DNA of 55,155 bases, taken from assembly GCA_004380135.1 (NCBI GenBank), contig QXCR01000175.1, positions 1 to 55,155 on the forward strand. Reading direction: 5' to 3'. The translations under genes and the position numbers were made by a program. Below are positions 31,481-42,942 of this stretch, piece by piece. The notes beneath the pieces were generated by a model that saw only the letters and a list, made by a program, of their open reading frames with translations, was not told the DNA's origin and ran no database searches. The number at the start of each line of letters is the position of its first letter. The stretch's first letter is position 1. The stretch is from Stemphylium vesicarium. Taxonomy: Eukaryota; Ascomycota; Dothideomycetes; Pleosporales; Pleosporaceae.

Positions 31481-33662
31481 CTAGCGAACGCTGAGTTTCA
31501 ACACCTTGCGGTCCTTCTCGAAACTCATGCTCGTTGACTTTGCAATCTCGTTGAGCGTTGACTTGCGAATTGGATGCGCTTTGTCTACCACTTCGCTATC
31601 CATTTCGCAGAACAATAGCGCGAGTACAGAGCTCTTCCATAACCTCTCTGTTTCGGTGCCTCTGCTTTCAACGTGCACCAACACCAGGAAAATACCGGAC
31701 ATGCCAATCATAGCGGCGGGAAATGCGAGCCACGACCATCGGACGTGAACACACGTTGACGTGAACCACATTGTTCCTCTTGCTGGTCCCGCGTCTGGTA
31801 CTCCAGAGTAGTTGTTCATGCCGTATGTCCTGATGACGCTGGTCATGGATCGGGTCATATTGCCGAAGACTTCATCGACAATGCCCATCGTGATATTCCC
31901 ATCCTGATACAACTGACGCAGGTGTATACTACCGTTGAAGTATTTTATGGTGCTGCCGAGCCATTGATCGTTGAAGATCTGAGATAGGTATGCATGGAAT
32001 CCGATCAAAGATTCCAGTTGGTATTGCCAGACGCAGTCTTGAGGGAGGTACCACACACGCGTGTCGTTCACGGCGCCGAACTCGACGATCTGGCCAGCTG
32101 TGGTGAAAATATTCCCTTGTGCGATCGGCTCATATCCAGGCGTCGGGTTCTCTCGGGGTTCGCACATAACCTGTGACCCATCCCGAATCGTGCTCGCTGT
32201 GCCGATTTTCAGTACGTTATTGAACCGCGGAATGTCCGGTGGTACAAGATGTGGCCCGAATGGGATGCTCCTGACCAGTTCCTCTGTCAAGACACCGTTC
32301 CAGATCCGCGCAGAGTATGTGTTGACGGCAGGATGCAGTGAACAGCTCACTGCCGTGTACTCTTCGAACGCTTCTTCCGTGAGATTTGGCCTGATAATCA
32401 TCTTAACGGTAGGATTCATCCATTCGCGGCTTGGTACTCCAGTGAGCAGAACCCCAGGCCACGGTCGCATGGAGAATGAAAGAGGAAGGTCATTCTCGCC
32501 CAGGAGAAGTTCCAGGATATAGTTGCCCACTTCGGTCCCGTTCATAGCGGTGATAGGCCCAGCCTCCACATTCCACAAATCTTTCTTCCAGGTCTCATTT
32601 CCGCGAAGGGTGTGTGTTTGGACTTGCGACGTGACGTCTTCGCAGGAATGTGTTATCGCTAGTGTTGAGAAGGTTTCGCCTTTCAGCGATGGGAATGTGC
32701 AATTCCCAGTCGTGCACCCGTGAGACAGTCACTAGTCAAGTCCTCCACGGGTTGTATAATACCCACCTCTATAGCAGAAGCCATAGGAGGGAAGACATCA
32801 AACTGAAGGGGACCAAAGCGCCGGCCAAGAGCGCTAAGCACATTCGTTCTCTGCATGTGGACTGTCGCATTGTGATCGGCCAAGAGGCATTCGTCAAATC
32901 GAATTAGTTGTTGCATTCCGAAGCCGGTCAACGCAGCGACTATTGAAGCTAAAGCGCCCAGGGCTGCAATAATACTGCGCGTGCGATGTCAGCTATGCCA
33001 AAGACCAGATTCTCTTCTACTTACTACGGACGCTTGATCTTGAGGTGCAGAAGCAACACAATCGAGCCCCACGCGCTGCGACTAGCTGCATCGAATCGCT
33101 CCATGTCTTGGAGCTTGCGCGCGACCCGATACCACTGCCACTTGGATTGACTTATGCCTGGGTATGGTCAGCAACCCAAAGTATCGCAATGGGCGATGAA
33201 TGAACCTTCTGCAAGGACTACGCCGACTCCAGCGCGTATCAGGATGGAAAAGAGAGAGATGATAGAATTGATGGTGATGAGCTGCGGCCACTGCGGCAAA
33301 AGCTTTCCTTGGTGCGCGACCAGAGTTGCGACGAGGCCCAAGAGCGAAAGCGATGCGAAGAGGAGGTTGAGGGTTTCTGAATTCCATCGTCTTCGTGCGA
33401 CGCCCGCGAAAGCATGCCCACATCGTTTGCAACCTGTGGTGAAGTGTCCTGGTACTGCGAGAAAGAATGCAGCTACTGAGACGAAGAACGCCGCTAAGCG
33501 AGTCTTCTTAACTGCTGAGGATTCGGACACGTTCTTCGGCTTCGCTAACGGTGTGCTTACCCGTGGCGAGTGAGACGCAGTTTGGCTATCGTCGTCCAAT
33601 ACATTGGTGTCGCTCTCGTCGCGAGGAAGAAGTGGCCGCGATGGCGCTTCTGTTCGGTTCAT
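31481..33662 (-). pseudogene. DUF3176 family membrane protein with a frameshift
   Basis: Large fungal membrane protein of the DUF3176 type. Predicted exons are 33662-33206, 33157-33025 and 32974-31481, with introns of 48 and 50 bp. The N-terminal block matches the family: LFASLSLLGLVATLVAHQGK, then PQLITINSIISLFSILIRAG, VLAEGISQSKWQW across the first intron and AWGSIVLLLHLKIKRP. The lumenal part carries the family cysteine motif CTTGNCTFPSL, many NxT/S sites, and near the C-terminus the last helix FPAAMIGMSGIFLVLVHVES. At about 32713-32728 the frame breaks: ASAIEVGIIQPVEDLTSDC runs on in one frame, while CTTGNCTF needs one more base, near a GGG run. No intron rescues it because the only acceptors lead into stops. 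An ATG 69 bp upstream (33731) is an alternative start. Function of the family is unknown. Confidence 0.7.
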
Positions 33663-34439
33663 GGTGAATACGAGCAACAAGTTGGATTCGGACGTGAGAA
33701 ACACACACGTCGCAAAAAGAAAGGAATCCATACATTGCGGCTATGTTGTTGACCCACTGCAGGGAAAAGGCTTATGGTTACACGAACCTGCTATTTAAAG
33801 CGTGCATCGAAGAGAGAGGTTAGTACACCTCTTCTCGCGAAAGGAGAGTAGGTAACTACGCGCGCGATAGTTGAAATATATCTAGAATTAATAGTAACTT
33901 ATAAGAAGTATCTGAACCGTCGCGTTCTGATCGGGCTCGTACGCTTTACCAAGCCATCCCGGAGCAGCAGCACAACGGGCCAGCGACATCTCGACCGGCA
34001 TCTATCGTATGCGCCAGCACTGCAGCCTGCGACGAACCAGTATCACCCGACTCAACCTCTTATCGTGGCGGAGTGAAGTCATATGACATCTACCACACGA
34101 TACATGTAATCTTGGAGGGTATTGAGGCCCAATTATCATGACCAAGCACAGAAACGGCGTCGAGAACAACACAAAAGGAACAGTCAAGCGACGAAGAATG
34201 TAGAAGCCAGCGCGATTTTGCTCCAAGCGTGAGCCAGAGGCCACATCCACTTCTCGTCTTTCCCGCCAGTGTCCACCACCACGCGCTTCTGCACGCATAC
34301 AGCGATACAATCAGTCACTCCCCGTGAATCCTGGCACTCATCGGCTAGAAGGATAGCCTGCGTGCTTCTCTTGAGATGACTCGCGTCGGGCCTACATGTC
34401 GAGCCGGTGCCGTACCGCGACATCTTGTTGGCCCTCTGC
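33663..34439. other. Intergenic, no clear gene
   Basis: About 780 bp. Several small frames on both strands; none has a domain. AT-rich near 33865-33910. Confidence 0.4.
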
Positions 34440-34960
34440 CGGTCTAGCGCTGCCCGAAGTGCGCAACTGCAACACCTTACAACGATCACATTGACGATAC
34501 GAACAGTGACGCATTCCCAGGGAGACAACGACGTTACAATGCGTGCAAGAGATGTCAGGCGAAGGGGTGTTTACACTGGCCGCCATCGGCGGGCAATCCG
34601 CTGGAAAGGCGGTCGGCCGCGCGGATAGGTCCACTGGCAACAGTTTGGGATAAGGCGCGTTTTCAGCGGAGTCGAGGGAGGCATCAATAGCGACGTCTAC
34701 GCAGGGTGGTGGTCGGTCCGATAGGGGGCGCCTCCGTTCCGCAGTCGCAGCAGCAACAATCAACAATTTGTCGCCGCAGTTCCCAGCTATTCCGTTTCGG
34801 GAATCGAGCGAAAGCTGGGGATGCAGGCCAGGCTGCGCATTGTTGTGGGTGCCAGAGATATGTCGCTCGGACTGAACACGGTTGCTGGGATAGCGGAAAA
34901 GAATCTGCGGATGTCAATGGTAGATGGTGGACGACGCTGATGCGCGTATTTGGACCATGA
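34440..34960 (+). CDS. Weak candidate: small zinc-binding protein, structure unresolved
   Basis: Two stretches look like coding sequence with paired cysteines. The first (about 34440-34690), just after an acceptor-like CTAG, reads CPKCATATPYNDHIDD then GRQRRYNACKRCQAKGC, giving two CxxC pairs. The second (about 34740-34960), after another CAG, reads SQQQQSTICRRSSQ, AAHCCGCQRYV and ends GRWWTTLMRVFGP before a TGA. They are in compatible strand and order, but I could not establish the joining intron or the start codon (an ATG at 34377 is possible). The opposite strand also shows CxxC pairs in places, so strand itself is uncertain. Could be a decayed gene. Confidence 0.3.
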
Positions 34961-35310
34961 AAATGGTGCGGGCATGCGACACAAAGATTTACAGCGGGCT
35001 ACCGTCTTGACATAGTCATTGCACAGTCTGACCTACTGCACGCGAACAGGCAGTAGTAAGAATAGTATGCACACCAGTGTTGGGAGTCAATATACCTTTA
35101 TCGTCTGCGCTAGGTTATGATCCCCAGGATTGCATCCAGACACCACCTACACCCATTCGTTCAGCGGCGCAGTAGCTTCACCACCGAGCTCTATCCGCTC
35201 ACATGCCCCATACTCCCAGTATCCATCTTCCCAGATGGATACGCCTTCTCGAGCCCAAAAGTGACGAGTACGTTGCCAGACACCTTCGACAGGCTTATGC
35301 GCGCCAAGAC
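34961..35310. other. Short intergenic region 3' of the C2H2 gene
   Basis: 350 bp. No gene or repeat recognised. Confidence 0.4.
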
Positions 35311-35933
35311 TCAGTAGTCAACTCCGTCGCCGCAGTGTCCACACCACCCACAGTCATTATCGCAAAGTATCCAGTCCTGTTCGTCGTCCCAGACCGCGCG
35401 AGAATAGGCGTATGTCAGGGCGTCTCCATCTTTGTCGTCATCGTCGGAGTACTCGTCGCGACTATCGGAGTCGCTGGGCATAGCTTGCTTGATCGAAGTG
35501 GAGGGTGCCGCTCGTGTTGGGGACGCGGTTTGGTAAAATGGAACCTTGGAAACATGTTAGGGCTGAAAATAATACCTCTTACCACATCGCCACGCGATGA
35601 TCAACCTATATTCTTCGGCTCTAACAACGCACCCACCACATGCCCAACTGTGGGCTTTGCCCGGGCCAGCATTCTCGCATGCCGGGACGACTTGTTATGC
35701 TGTTCATCCTCCTGCTTGCCTGCAAAGGACCTTTTACACACGCCGCAGCTGAATGTGGCAGCTTGACATGGCCAGGCGCGATGTTGGTCCATGGCTCTCT
35801 GGCTGCAGGACTTGTGCGTGCATCTAGGGCACGTATGAGCACGACAGAGAGATGCGTCGCGCGTGCCGGTGTGATTTTGCAACGCAGCTTTGGATGAGAA
35901 CTGCTCGGGGCAGATTGGACATTTGTTCGCCAT
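35311..35933 (-). CDS. Small C2H2-type zinc-finger protein with acidic tail
   Basis: Two-exon model, 35933-35637 and 35544-35311, 176 residues. Exon 1 starts MANKCPICPEQFSSKAALQNH and holds three finger-like units: CPIC..H, CPRCTHKSCSQRAMDQH and FSCGVCKRSFAGKQEDEQH. The donor GTGGGT after codon 99 and an AAG acceptor at 35546-35545 keep phase. If read through instead, exon 1 would stop 11 codons later. Exon 2 is disordered, then acidic (SDSDSRDEYSDDDDKDGD), and ends with a Trp/Cys motif, WILCDNDCGWCGHCGDGVDY. That ending looks like a real, possibly metal-binding terminus and supports joining the exons. The gene sits 650 bp from the transposon island. A DNA- or RNA-binding role is plausible but unproven. 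Confidence 0.6.
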
Positions 35934-36328
35934 GGCAAATGGTGTGTTTGTGTGATGGAAGGCAGTCGAGAGAAAGGTGGGATACTTAAAGATAAAACCT
36001 ACCTACCCACGTCTGCTACCGGCCCGCTATGAAGTGCATGTAAGATAAAGAGGCCATACCAGATGCCGTGGGGTTTTCGAGGCGGTTTTCAATCAGCTGC
36101 CTTGGCTATACTTACCAGACAGGATCACGGACGGCGGAAATCATGCCATACGCCTGGCACGTCTCCTTGTGCGAGCATGGGGCTGTGCAACACTTCTATT
36201 TTAACTCACCCGAAGCTGCGATTGGCTCTTGATAGAGTCTGAGGCCAACTCCCTCCCGGCCAACAGGTTGTGGCAGTGCAGCTGTCAGGCCGTGTCAGGC
36301 CAGATGACGATATATACTATCCTGCACC

Positions 36329-36351
36329 ATGATCAGTAGTTCACTGATCAT
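36329..36351. repeat. Perfect 9-bp inverted repeat
   Basis: ATGATCAGT and ACTGATCAT flank a 5-base spacer. It sits 230 bp left of the retrotransposon. It may be an end of a short element or a terminator-like hairpin; no second copy was seen. Confidence 0.6.
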
Positions 36352-36363
36352 ACGTACCTTTTT

Positions 36364-36405
36364 GGTTGCATGGCGTAGTGGTGCAGGGCTGCGTCCTGAC
36401 AGCTA
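36364..36405 (+). other. tRNA-like 5' half (A-box), possible SINE head
   Basis: GGTTGCA followed by TGGCGTAGTGGT matches a tRNA acceptor strand plus a canonical RNA polymerase III A-box, and GCTG..CAGC could form an anticodon-like stem. No T-arm or B-box (GGTTCGA) follows: the next bases are AT-rich and RIP-like. So it is not a functional tRNA; a tRNA-derived SINE fragment is possible. Confidence 0.25.
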
Positions 36406-36580
36406 CTCTAACTCTCTAGCCCTCTAAGTAATATAAAAGAGACTATTAGATACCTTAAAGCTTTACTTACTAAGTCTAAATACTTTAAGTTACTTTTAGA
36501 ACTTACTAAGTACTTTATAATAATCTACTAGTAATAATTTTAATTTAAGTATTATAAAGTATAGTACTAGATAGCTTTTA

Positions 36581-36812
36581 TGTAACACTCAGGCCAAAGG
36601 CCTGCAGTTGGGCGCATTCAGTCCCAACATGTTTGCTTCTTGCACTCGCGCCTTGGCGAAGATACCTGCTTTTAACCTGCGCTTCGCGCAAGGGAAGAGA
36701 GGCAAGAATTATTCTTCTTACTACCCCCTACCTAGTATAGTAATATAGAGCTATCCCCTACTATTCTATTATAGTATAAAGTAAATACTATTACCTATAA
36801 TTACCTTTTATA
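36581..36812 (+). repeat. 5' LTR of the gypsy element
   Basis: 232 bp. Its first about 135 bp are unmutated (rich in CA and TG); the rest is RIP-mutated. It matches 42943-43174 directly and 46084-46315 in inverted orientation. Confidence 0.92.
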
Positions 36813-36989
36813 TAATAATTCTTCTTCCCTTAAGGCTAATAGTCTAGGGATAGCTCCCTCTATATAATTAGGCTACTTAGCTAAGGTAGCGAGCTAAAGC
36901 TCTAGTATCTTAACCCTACTATAAATACTACGCGAGAAACGCGAACTATAAGAGAAGAACGCACCTATAACGCTCGCGGAGCGCATTTA

Positions 36990-39900
36990 AGCCGTTAAAG
37001 AGTAACGTAATAAACTTCTAGCCCTCTAATAATTACGTGAGCTAGAAGAGGAAGTCGCGCAGCTAGAAGGGCGCGGACAAGGGCCACCCCTAGCTGAAGC
37101 TAACCTTTTGGCGCGGAATCTCGCGACCCGCACCCAGAGCGCAGCTAGCTAGCCCGGCTTTGCGCACGTGAGGCGCACTTTAAAACCAAAAGACCTAGTG
37201 GAATACAAAGGAAAAACGATTAAGAAATACCGTGAATTTATCCACTCCTACGAGATAGCCTTTTAGCTTCTACTATAAGAGTTCTATATAGACCGCGATA
37301 AAGTTATTTAGTTAATATAATATCTAGAAAGAGATTCTAAAGAGCTCTAGTACGCGCACTTTAAGCGCACCTTTAAAGCGCGAGAAGAGATTCTAACTTA
37401 GAAATACTTTAAGTAGTATCTACTAGACTTACTCTCTAATCCTATTAATTATAGCTTTAAAGTAGCTATAGCGTATAATTATATAATATAGCGAAAAGAC
37501 TAGACTATCTAATCTTTTACTACCTACCTTAACGTGCTAGAAGACTAACTCATAGCCTATACTAAAGAGTAAAGAGTCTAATACTTATTTACTAAGCTAA
37601 GGCTAGAGCTATAGCGAGTAATTACTAATTACTACTAGATCTTAGTAATAAGAGAAGATCTTATTACCTTAGTATTAACTCTAGAAAGGAACCTACGTAG
37701 AATACTAGCCGCGTATAAGTAACTAAGCTAAAGCGCATATAAGAAGAAAAGGAAGAAGCTTACTCTACCACCTTTTTCTTATAGCGCACTAAAGAAAATA
37801 AAAGATAAGTATAATATTACTTATTTTAAGTGCTAAAAGAAAGGTTATTACGCTAATAAGTATTAAAGTAGTAATCTAAATTAGCTACTAGTTAATATTA
37901 ACTATATAGAAAAAGCCTAAGCCTTACTATGAACCTAAGATTAATAAGGCGTATATCTATAGACATTTTACTAGGCATAAAGCGTATATATAGCGTAAGA
38001 GTGAACTTAGGTCTAAAAAAGGAACTTAGAGTTATTCTAGATCCCTAAGTAGATATTAGCTTAGTTAGCTAAAGAATAGCTATAGAAATAAGTATAACGC
38101 CTATTAAGAATATAGAGCTCCTAAGACTAGGATAGATTAGCGTATAACGTTAGAGTACCTACGCGGCGTATGCGTTTTAAGTGCGCCTATTAGATAATAA
38201 TAGCATAGAACGCTGCACTAACGTTACGGCATATAAAGTAGATAAGGAAGGAATTCCTCTACTCTTAGAAAACCCTTTCTTATAGTAGGAAGATATTTTA
38301 ATTAATTATAGCTACTAAAAATAGCGCTAGAGCCTTATAAAGGCGGATATCTAGTTAGTAACTACTAATAGCTTTCTAGAAGATACGGAGCACACTAGCT
38401 CTACTACCTACCTTCTAGGAACACTATAAGCCACTAGTATAAGTTTGGAATGCGAGGCGCGCGTGTACGATATTCACGCAGCGCAAGAACCGCGCATCCC
38501 TGACGCATTACTAGACTACGCCAACGTTTTTAATAACAAGAAAGCTGCGACTCTTCTAAGTTATAAGAGCTTAGATTATATAATCCCTATTTAGCTAGGC
38601 AAAGAGCCGCCTTATAGACTATTATATACCCTCTCTTCTCGTAAGCTATAGCTGCTCTAAGAATACATAGAGAAGGCCCTTCATAGAGAATAGATCTGCT
38701 ATAGTATAAGCCCTGCTAGCGCACTAATTATCTTTATACTAAAGAAGGACAGCATACTTTATCTTTATATAAATTATCGCGGCTTAAACTTTATTACTAT
38801 AAAAGATTATTACCCGCTACTACTTATTAGGGAGACGTTAGACCGCCTATTAGGCGCATAATACTACACAACTCTTAATCTTAAGGACACCTACTATTAT
38901 ATACGAATTAAATTAGGAGATAAGTAGAAAATAGCTTTTTAAATCTAATATAGGTATTTTAAGTACTTAGTTATACCTTTTAGGCTTACTAACGCTCTAG
39001 TAAGCTTTTAAGCCTATATTAATAGGGCCCTAAGTGGGCATTTAGATCATATATGTGTGGTATATCTAGATAATATACTTATATATACCCACGAAGACGA
39101 TGTTGCGCTACACTAGCGCGCAGTACGCGCTATACTGCAATTACTGAGAGAAGCTGAGTTATTTGTAAACCTAAAGAAATGCACTTTTGCGGCTAGCGAG
39201 GTGCATTTTCTAGGGTTTATCGTTACAAGGCAAGGCGTACGCGCTAATCCTGCGCGCGTTAAGACTATTATATAATAGCTAACACCTACTAATACTAAAA
39301 AGCTATAGTTCTTTTTAGGCTTTACGAACTTCTATTAACACTTTATTAAGCGTTATACTATAGAAATAGCACCCCTTATAGATATCCTTAAGGGGAAATA
39401 AGCGTTCTATTAAAATAAGGCTATAGATGCTTCTTTTCTAAGGCTAAAGAACCACTTTATATATACGCCTATTATACGCTATTTTAATAAGACACTTCTA
39501 ATCTGCATTAAGATAGATGCTTCCACGTTTACTATCTTAGGCATACTATTATAGTTATTTAAAGATAATAAGTAGCACTTAGTCACTTTTATTTTAAGGA
39601 AACTCTAGAATACGGAGTTAAATTATAAGGTGTACGACCTAGAACTACTAGCTATCGTGTATAGCTTTAAGTAGTGGCGGCACTACCTAGAGGGTGCACA
39701 GCACACTATTTAAGTTTTAACTAATTATAATAACCTACGCTTAATCCGCGTAGTATAGAAGCTTAACCTACGTTAAGTATGCTAGGCTCTATATCTAGGA
39801 GCTTTTAATTTTAAAGTAAAGTACTATCTAGAAAATACTAACTCTATAGATAGCCCCTCTAGAAGAGTAGATTATAAGTAGGAAAACCTATCTCTAACTT

Positions 39901-41700
39901 AGTTATTGCCTACTCTATAGAATAAACTTCTAGTAAAAGTAGAGTATAGTAGAGCGAGAGGATCCACACCTGGGCTTAGTCTAGTGGGCGCGTGTGAGAT
40001 GCACGTAGCCAACGTTTGTAGAGCCGTGAAGGTCCCTACTGCTGGCGCCATGGGATGCATACCATGCGTGCCACGCTCACTAGCTAGGGTACTAGTTAGT
40101 AGCGAACCTGTGCTAGTAGAGTCGGAAGCTCTAATAGATGTTCTACTCTAGTTGCAGCAAAGGGACGCCTTTGCCTAGCAGCGGGTCGCGGACTCTAAGC
40201 GAGTAACACGCACTCGAAGTAGCAGAGATGCGCCGGTTTGGCGCATCGACGAAAAGGAAGTCCTAAGATACAATAGCAGGATTTATGTTCTAGAGGAACT
40301 AGCTATTAGGTAGAAGATTTTATCCTAGAATTATAACACGCGTATAGTAGGCTATTTTAGCGCACGTAGGACGCTTAAGCTTATTAGTAGGCTATATTAT
40401 TAGCTATCGCTTAGCTATAATGTCTAGGAATACGTAAGGACGTGTGCTATATATTAAAGGAGTAAAGCTCTACGGCACGGCAAATATAGCAAGCTATTAC
40501 TACTACCAATCCTAAAGAATATCTTTAAGGAAATTACTCTTAATTTTATTATAGAGTTACTACTAGTAAAGGATAGCTTAGATTATATCTTTAATATAGT
40601 ACTTATAATAGTTAACTACTTCTTAAAAATAATAATCTATATACCTACTTTAAAGACTTAAGACGCGAAGTAATTCGCTAAATCCTATTTTAATTAAGTT
40701 ATCTTATAGTATAGAATCTAAAAAGGTATTATATTAGACTATAGTTTAGTCTTTACCTTAGTATTTTAGATAGAAATCTACTACTAACTATAAGTAAAGC
40801 GTAGGCTTAGTATAGCCTTCTATCTATAAATAGATAGATAAACTAAGCGCTAGAACTAGACTATAGAATAATACCTTAGAATATTTACTTTAGATAAGTA
40901 AGATAACTAAGTTTTATTATTAGTAATAGCATAGTTTACTTATAATAATTTAATTTACGAATTAATAAAAGCAATACTATTTTACTTAGTATATAGTAAG
41001 CACCTCTTGCTCTCTACGCCTCCTAAGGACAGCAGGCAAGAGGGGGAGATGCTAGACGCAGTTGATAGAATTTAGCGCATGCACAACGCACGCGCATTGG
41101 CACGGGAACACCTATAGAGAGCATAAGAGTATTAAAGCTAATACTATAATAAGAAATATAAACTAGAAGTTTTTTATAAGAGAGATCTTATACTTCTTAG
41201 TATAAAATATATTAACTTAGCCTATTAATTTAGTAAAAAGCTTTTTAGTAAGTTTATTAGGCTATTTTAGGTATAAAGCGTAGTTAGAACGTAGGTATAC
41301 TATCTACTCTTACTACCTAACTATCGCATTTATAATATATTCTATATATCCCTCCTAGAATAATAGAATTCTAGAGATAACTATAATAATAATACCTAAC
41401 TACTAAAGGTTACTATAGAAAGTAAAGAAATCTAGAAAGTAGAAAAAATTCTTAGAAAATAAATTAGAAAGAGCTAACTATAATACTAGTTAAGATAGAA
41501 AAGATATAATAAATCTTAAGATACTTAGACTCTAGCTTCTAATTTTAAAGATATAGAGAAATTAGTCTAAGACTTTAAAAAGATATAAAGCTTATAGTAA
41601 AAGAAGTAATAGAAAAGATTATAAAAAACTTATTTATAGCGTACTTAAGGCGTATACCTACTATATAGGACTTAGGGTATCTACGCATATAGAAAAAGAT
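36990..41700 (+). pseudogene. Degraded gag-pol of the gypsy element
   Basis: Recognisable fragments in order: a gag segment KPKDLVEYKGKTIKKYREF at about 37185; a mutated CCHC knuckle (YFKC..KKGYYAN) at about 37822; reverse transcriptase with NYRGLNFITIKDYYPLL (38770-38820), LNLKDTYYYIRI and VYLDNILIY (39058-39085, the catalytic YxDD box altered to YLDN); LGFIVTRQGVRANP; RNase H-like IDASTFTILGIL (about 39510); the integrase zinc-finger end RSKALRHGK (about 40460) and a core segment TLNFIIELL. Stops interrupt all parts. A spared patch at 39955-40260 between RNase H and integrase keeps normal CA/TG content. Confidence 0.85.
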
Positions 41701-41794
41701 AAAAAATAAACCCCTCTTAATTACTACTATCCTCGCCTTCGTTCTCGTCTACCTACTCCTCACTACCTAGAGGCGGGAGGGACTCATTATCGTC

Positions 41795-41795
<1 letters not shown>

Positions 41796-41835
<40 letters not shown>
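41796..41835. repeat. (ATT)n microsatellite
   Basis: Thirteen or so uninterrupted ATT units within the 3' untranslated part of the gypsy element. Confidence 0.9.
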
Positions 41836-41989
41836 CTCCTATACTACTACCCTAGAGAAATATTAGTAAAAGAAAAATATTAAAAAATTAATAAGCGCGT
41901 ACTATTCTAGTAGTATAAGCTACTAGCTACTCTAAAGTAGCTATAATTCTATACTACTTAACTAGAATTAGACTTAAGTACTAAGGTAA

Positions 41990-42480
41990 AGTTACTAGAA
42001 CTTAAGTAGGAACCCTAAGAGAAGTCCTAGAATAGGCGGCGACGCGGCGGCGGTTCGCGAGCTCTAGATTGAATTAGTGCTAGTAACGCGCAAGCTTAAC
42101 GCTAGCAGCAATCACACTAGCGTTAGTCTTAGGCTTTTTAGCGGCATTGACGGCGGCGTCGTACTAAGCGCGAAGCCGGTATAGGCGATTAAGGCGGCCG
42201 TTTATCTTAGTGGGCACCTATTTAGATTAGCTAAGGCGCAGTACTTATAGAATATCTTAATCACTTACCAAAGTGTAGCTACCCTGATTGCTAGTAGAGC
42301 AATGCTCGCAGCGGCGATACTCCGACTTCTAACACATCTTGTTGTGCCTAACGACACTCTAAGCGCAGCGCGTGTAAGTCGCAACTAAGGCGACCTAGTT
42401 AGCGCGCTTTTCGAGGTCGCTGAATATAAATAGGCGAGCACCACGCAAGTAGGATTTCTTAATGTATTTAGGGTTTAGAT
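41990..42480 (-). pseudogene. Decayed antisense reading frame inside the gypsy element
   Basis: Between integrase and the 3' LTR, GC-richer sequence reads as protein on the strand opposite to gag-pol. Fragments include YIKKSYLRGARLFIFSDLEK, EYRRCEHCSTSNQGSYTLVS and KKPKTNASVIAASVKLAR. Nearly all in-frame stops are TAG where Trp (TGG) would fit, the change expected from RIP. The cysteine-pair motif resembles small Cys-rich proteins encoded beside gag-pol in some fungal retroelements, but I cannot name a family. The start is unclear. Confidence 0.45.
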
Positions 42481-42942
42481 AATAAACTATAATAAAGAGT
42501 ACGGCGTGCGCTAAGAGTGCGTTAAAGGAGTATAATAGTGTTATTATAGCAGTGTTGAATAAGAGAGTGAGAATAAAAAGTTTCTATTACAATAACATAA
42601 TAAACGGTTACTACGATAAAATTAGTAAATAACTATCCGCACTTACTATAATAATAAAGCAGGCGACCTAAAGAAGTAAAGTAAAATAATATTTAGCACT
42701 TATTATAATAACGTAAATAGCGTTCGTCACCTCTCAAATCCGCATTCACTACAACATTATCCCAAACAAACCGGGGACGCGCGCAATAGTGGTTGCAGCG
42801 GCAGCGCACCGCTGCGGCGCACGTGCGACGCGCGATAGACGGACAGTATCTGGACACTCTTTTCCTATTTCTCCCCTTAAGGGTTTTTAGGTTTTTATTA
42901 AGGCTAGAACTATTAAGAACGCTAGTTTAGAGAAGGAGACTC

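Larger units (their letters stand above)
35934..36580. other. Boundary zone between genes and the transposon island
   Basis: Host-like sequence up to about 36405, then a sudden switch to AT-rich sequence with almost no CpA or TpG (36410-36580), the mark of RIP on an older, unidentified repeat. The retrotransposon inserted into that older repeat. Confidence 0.6.
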
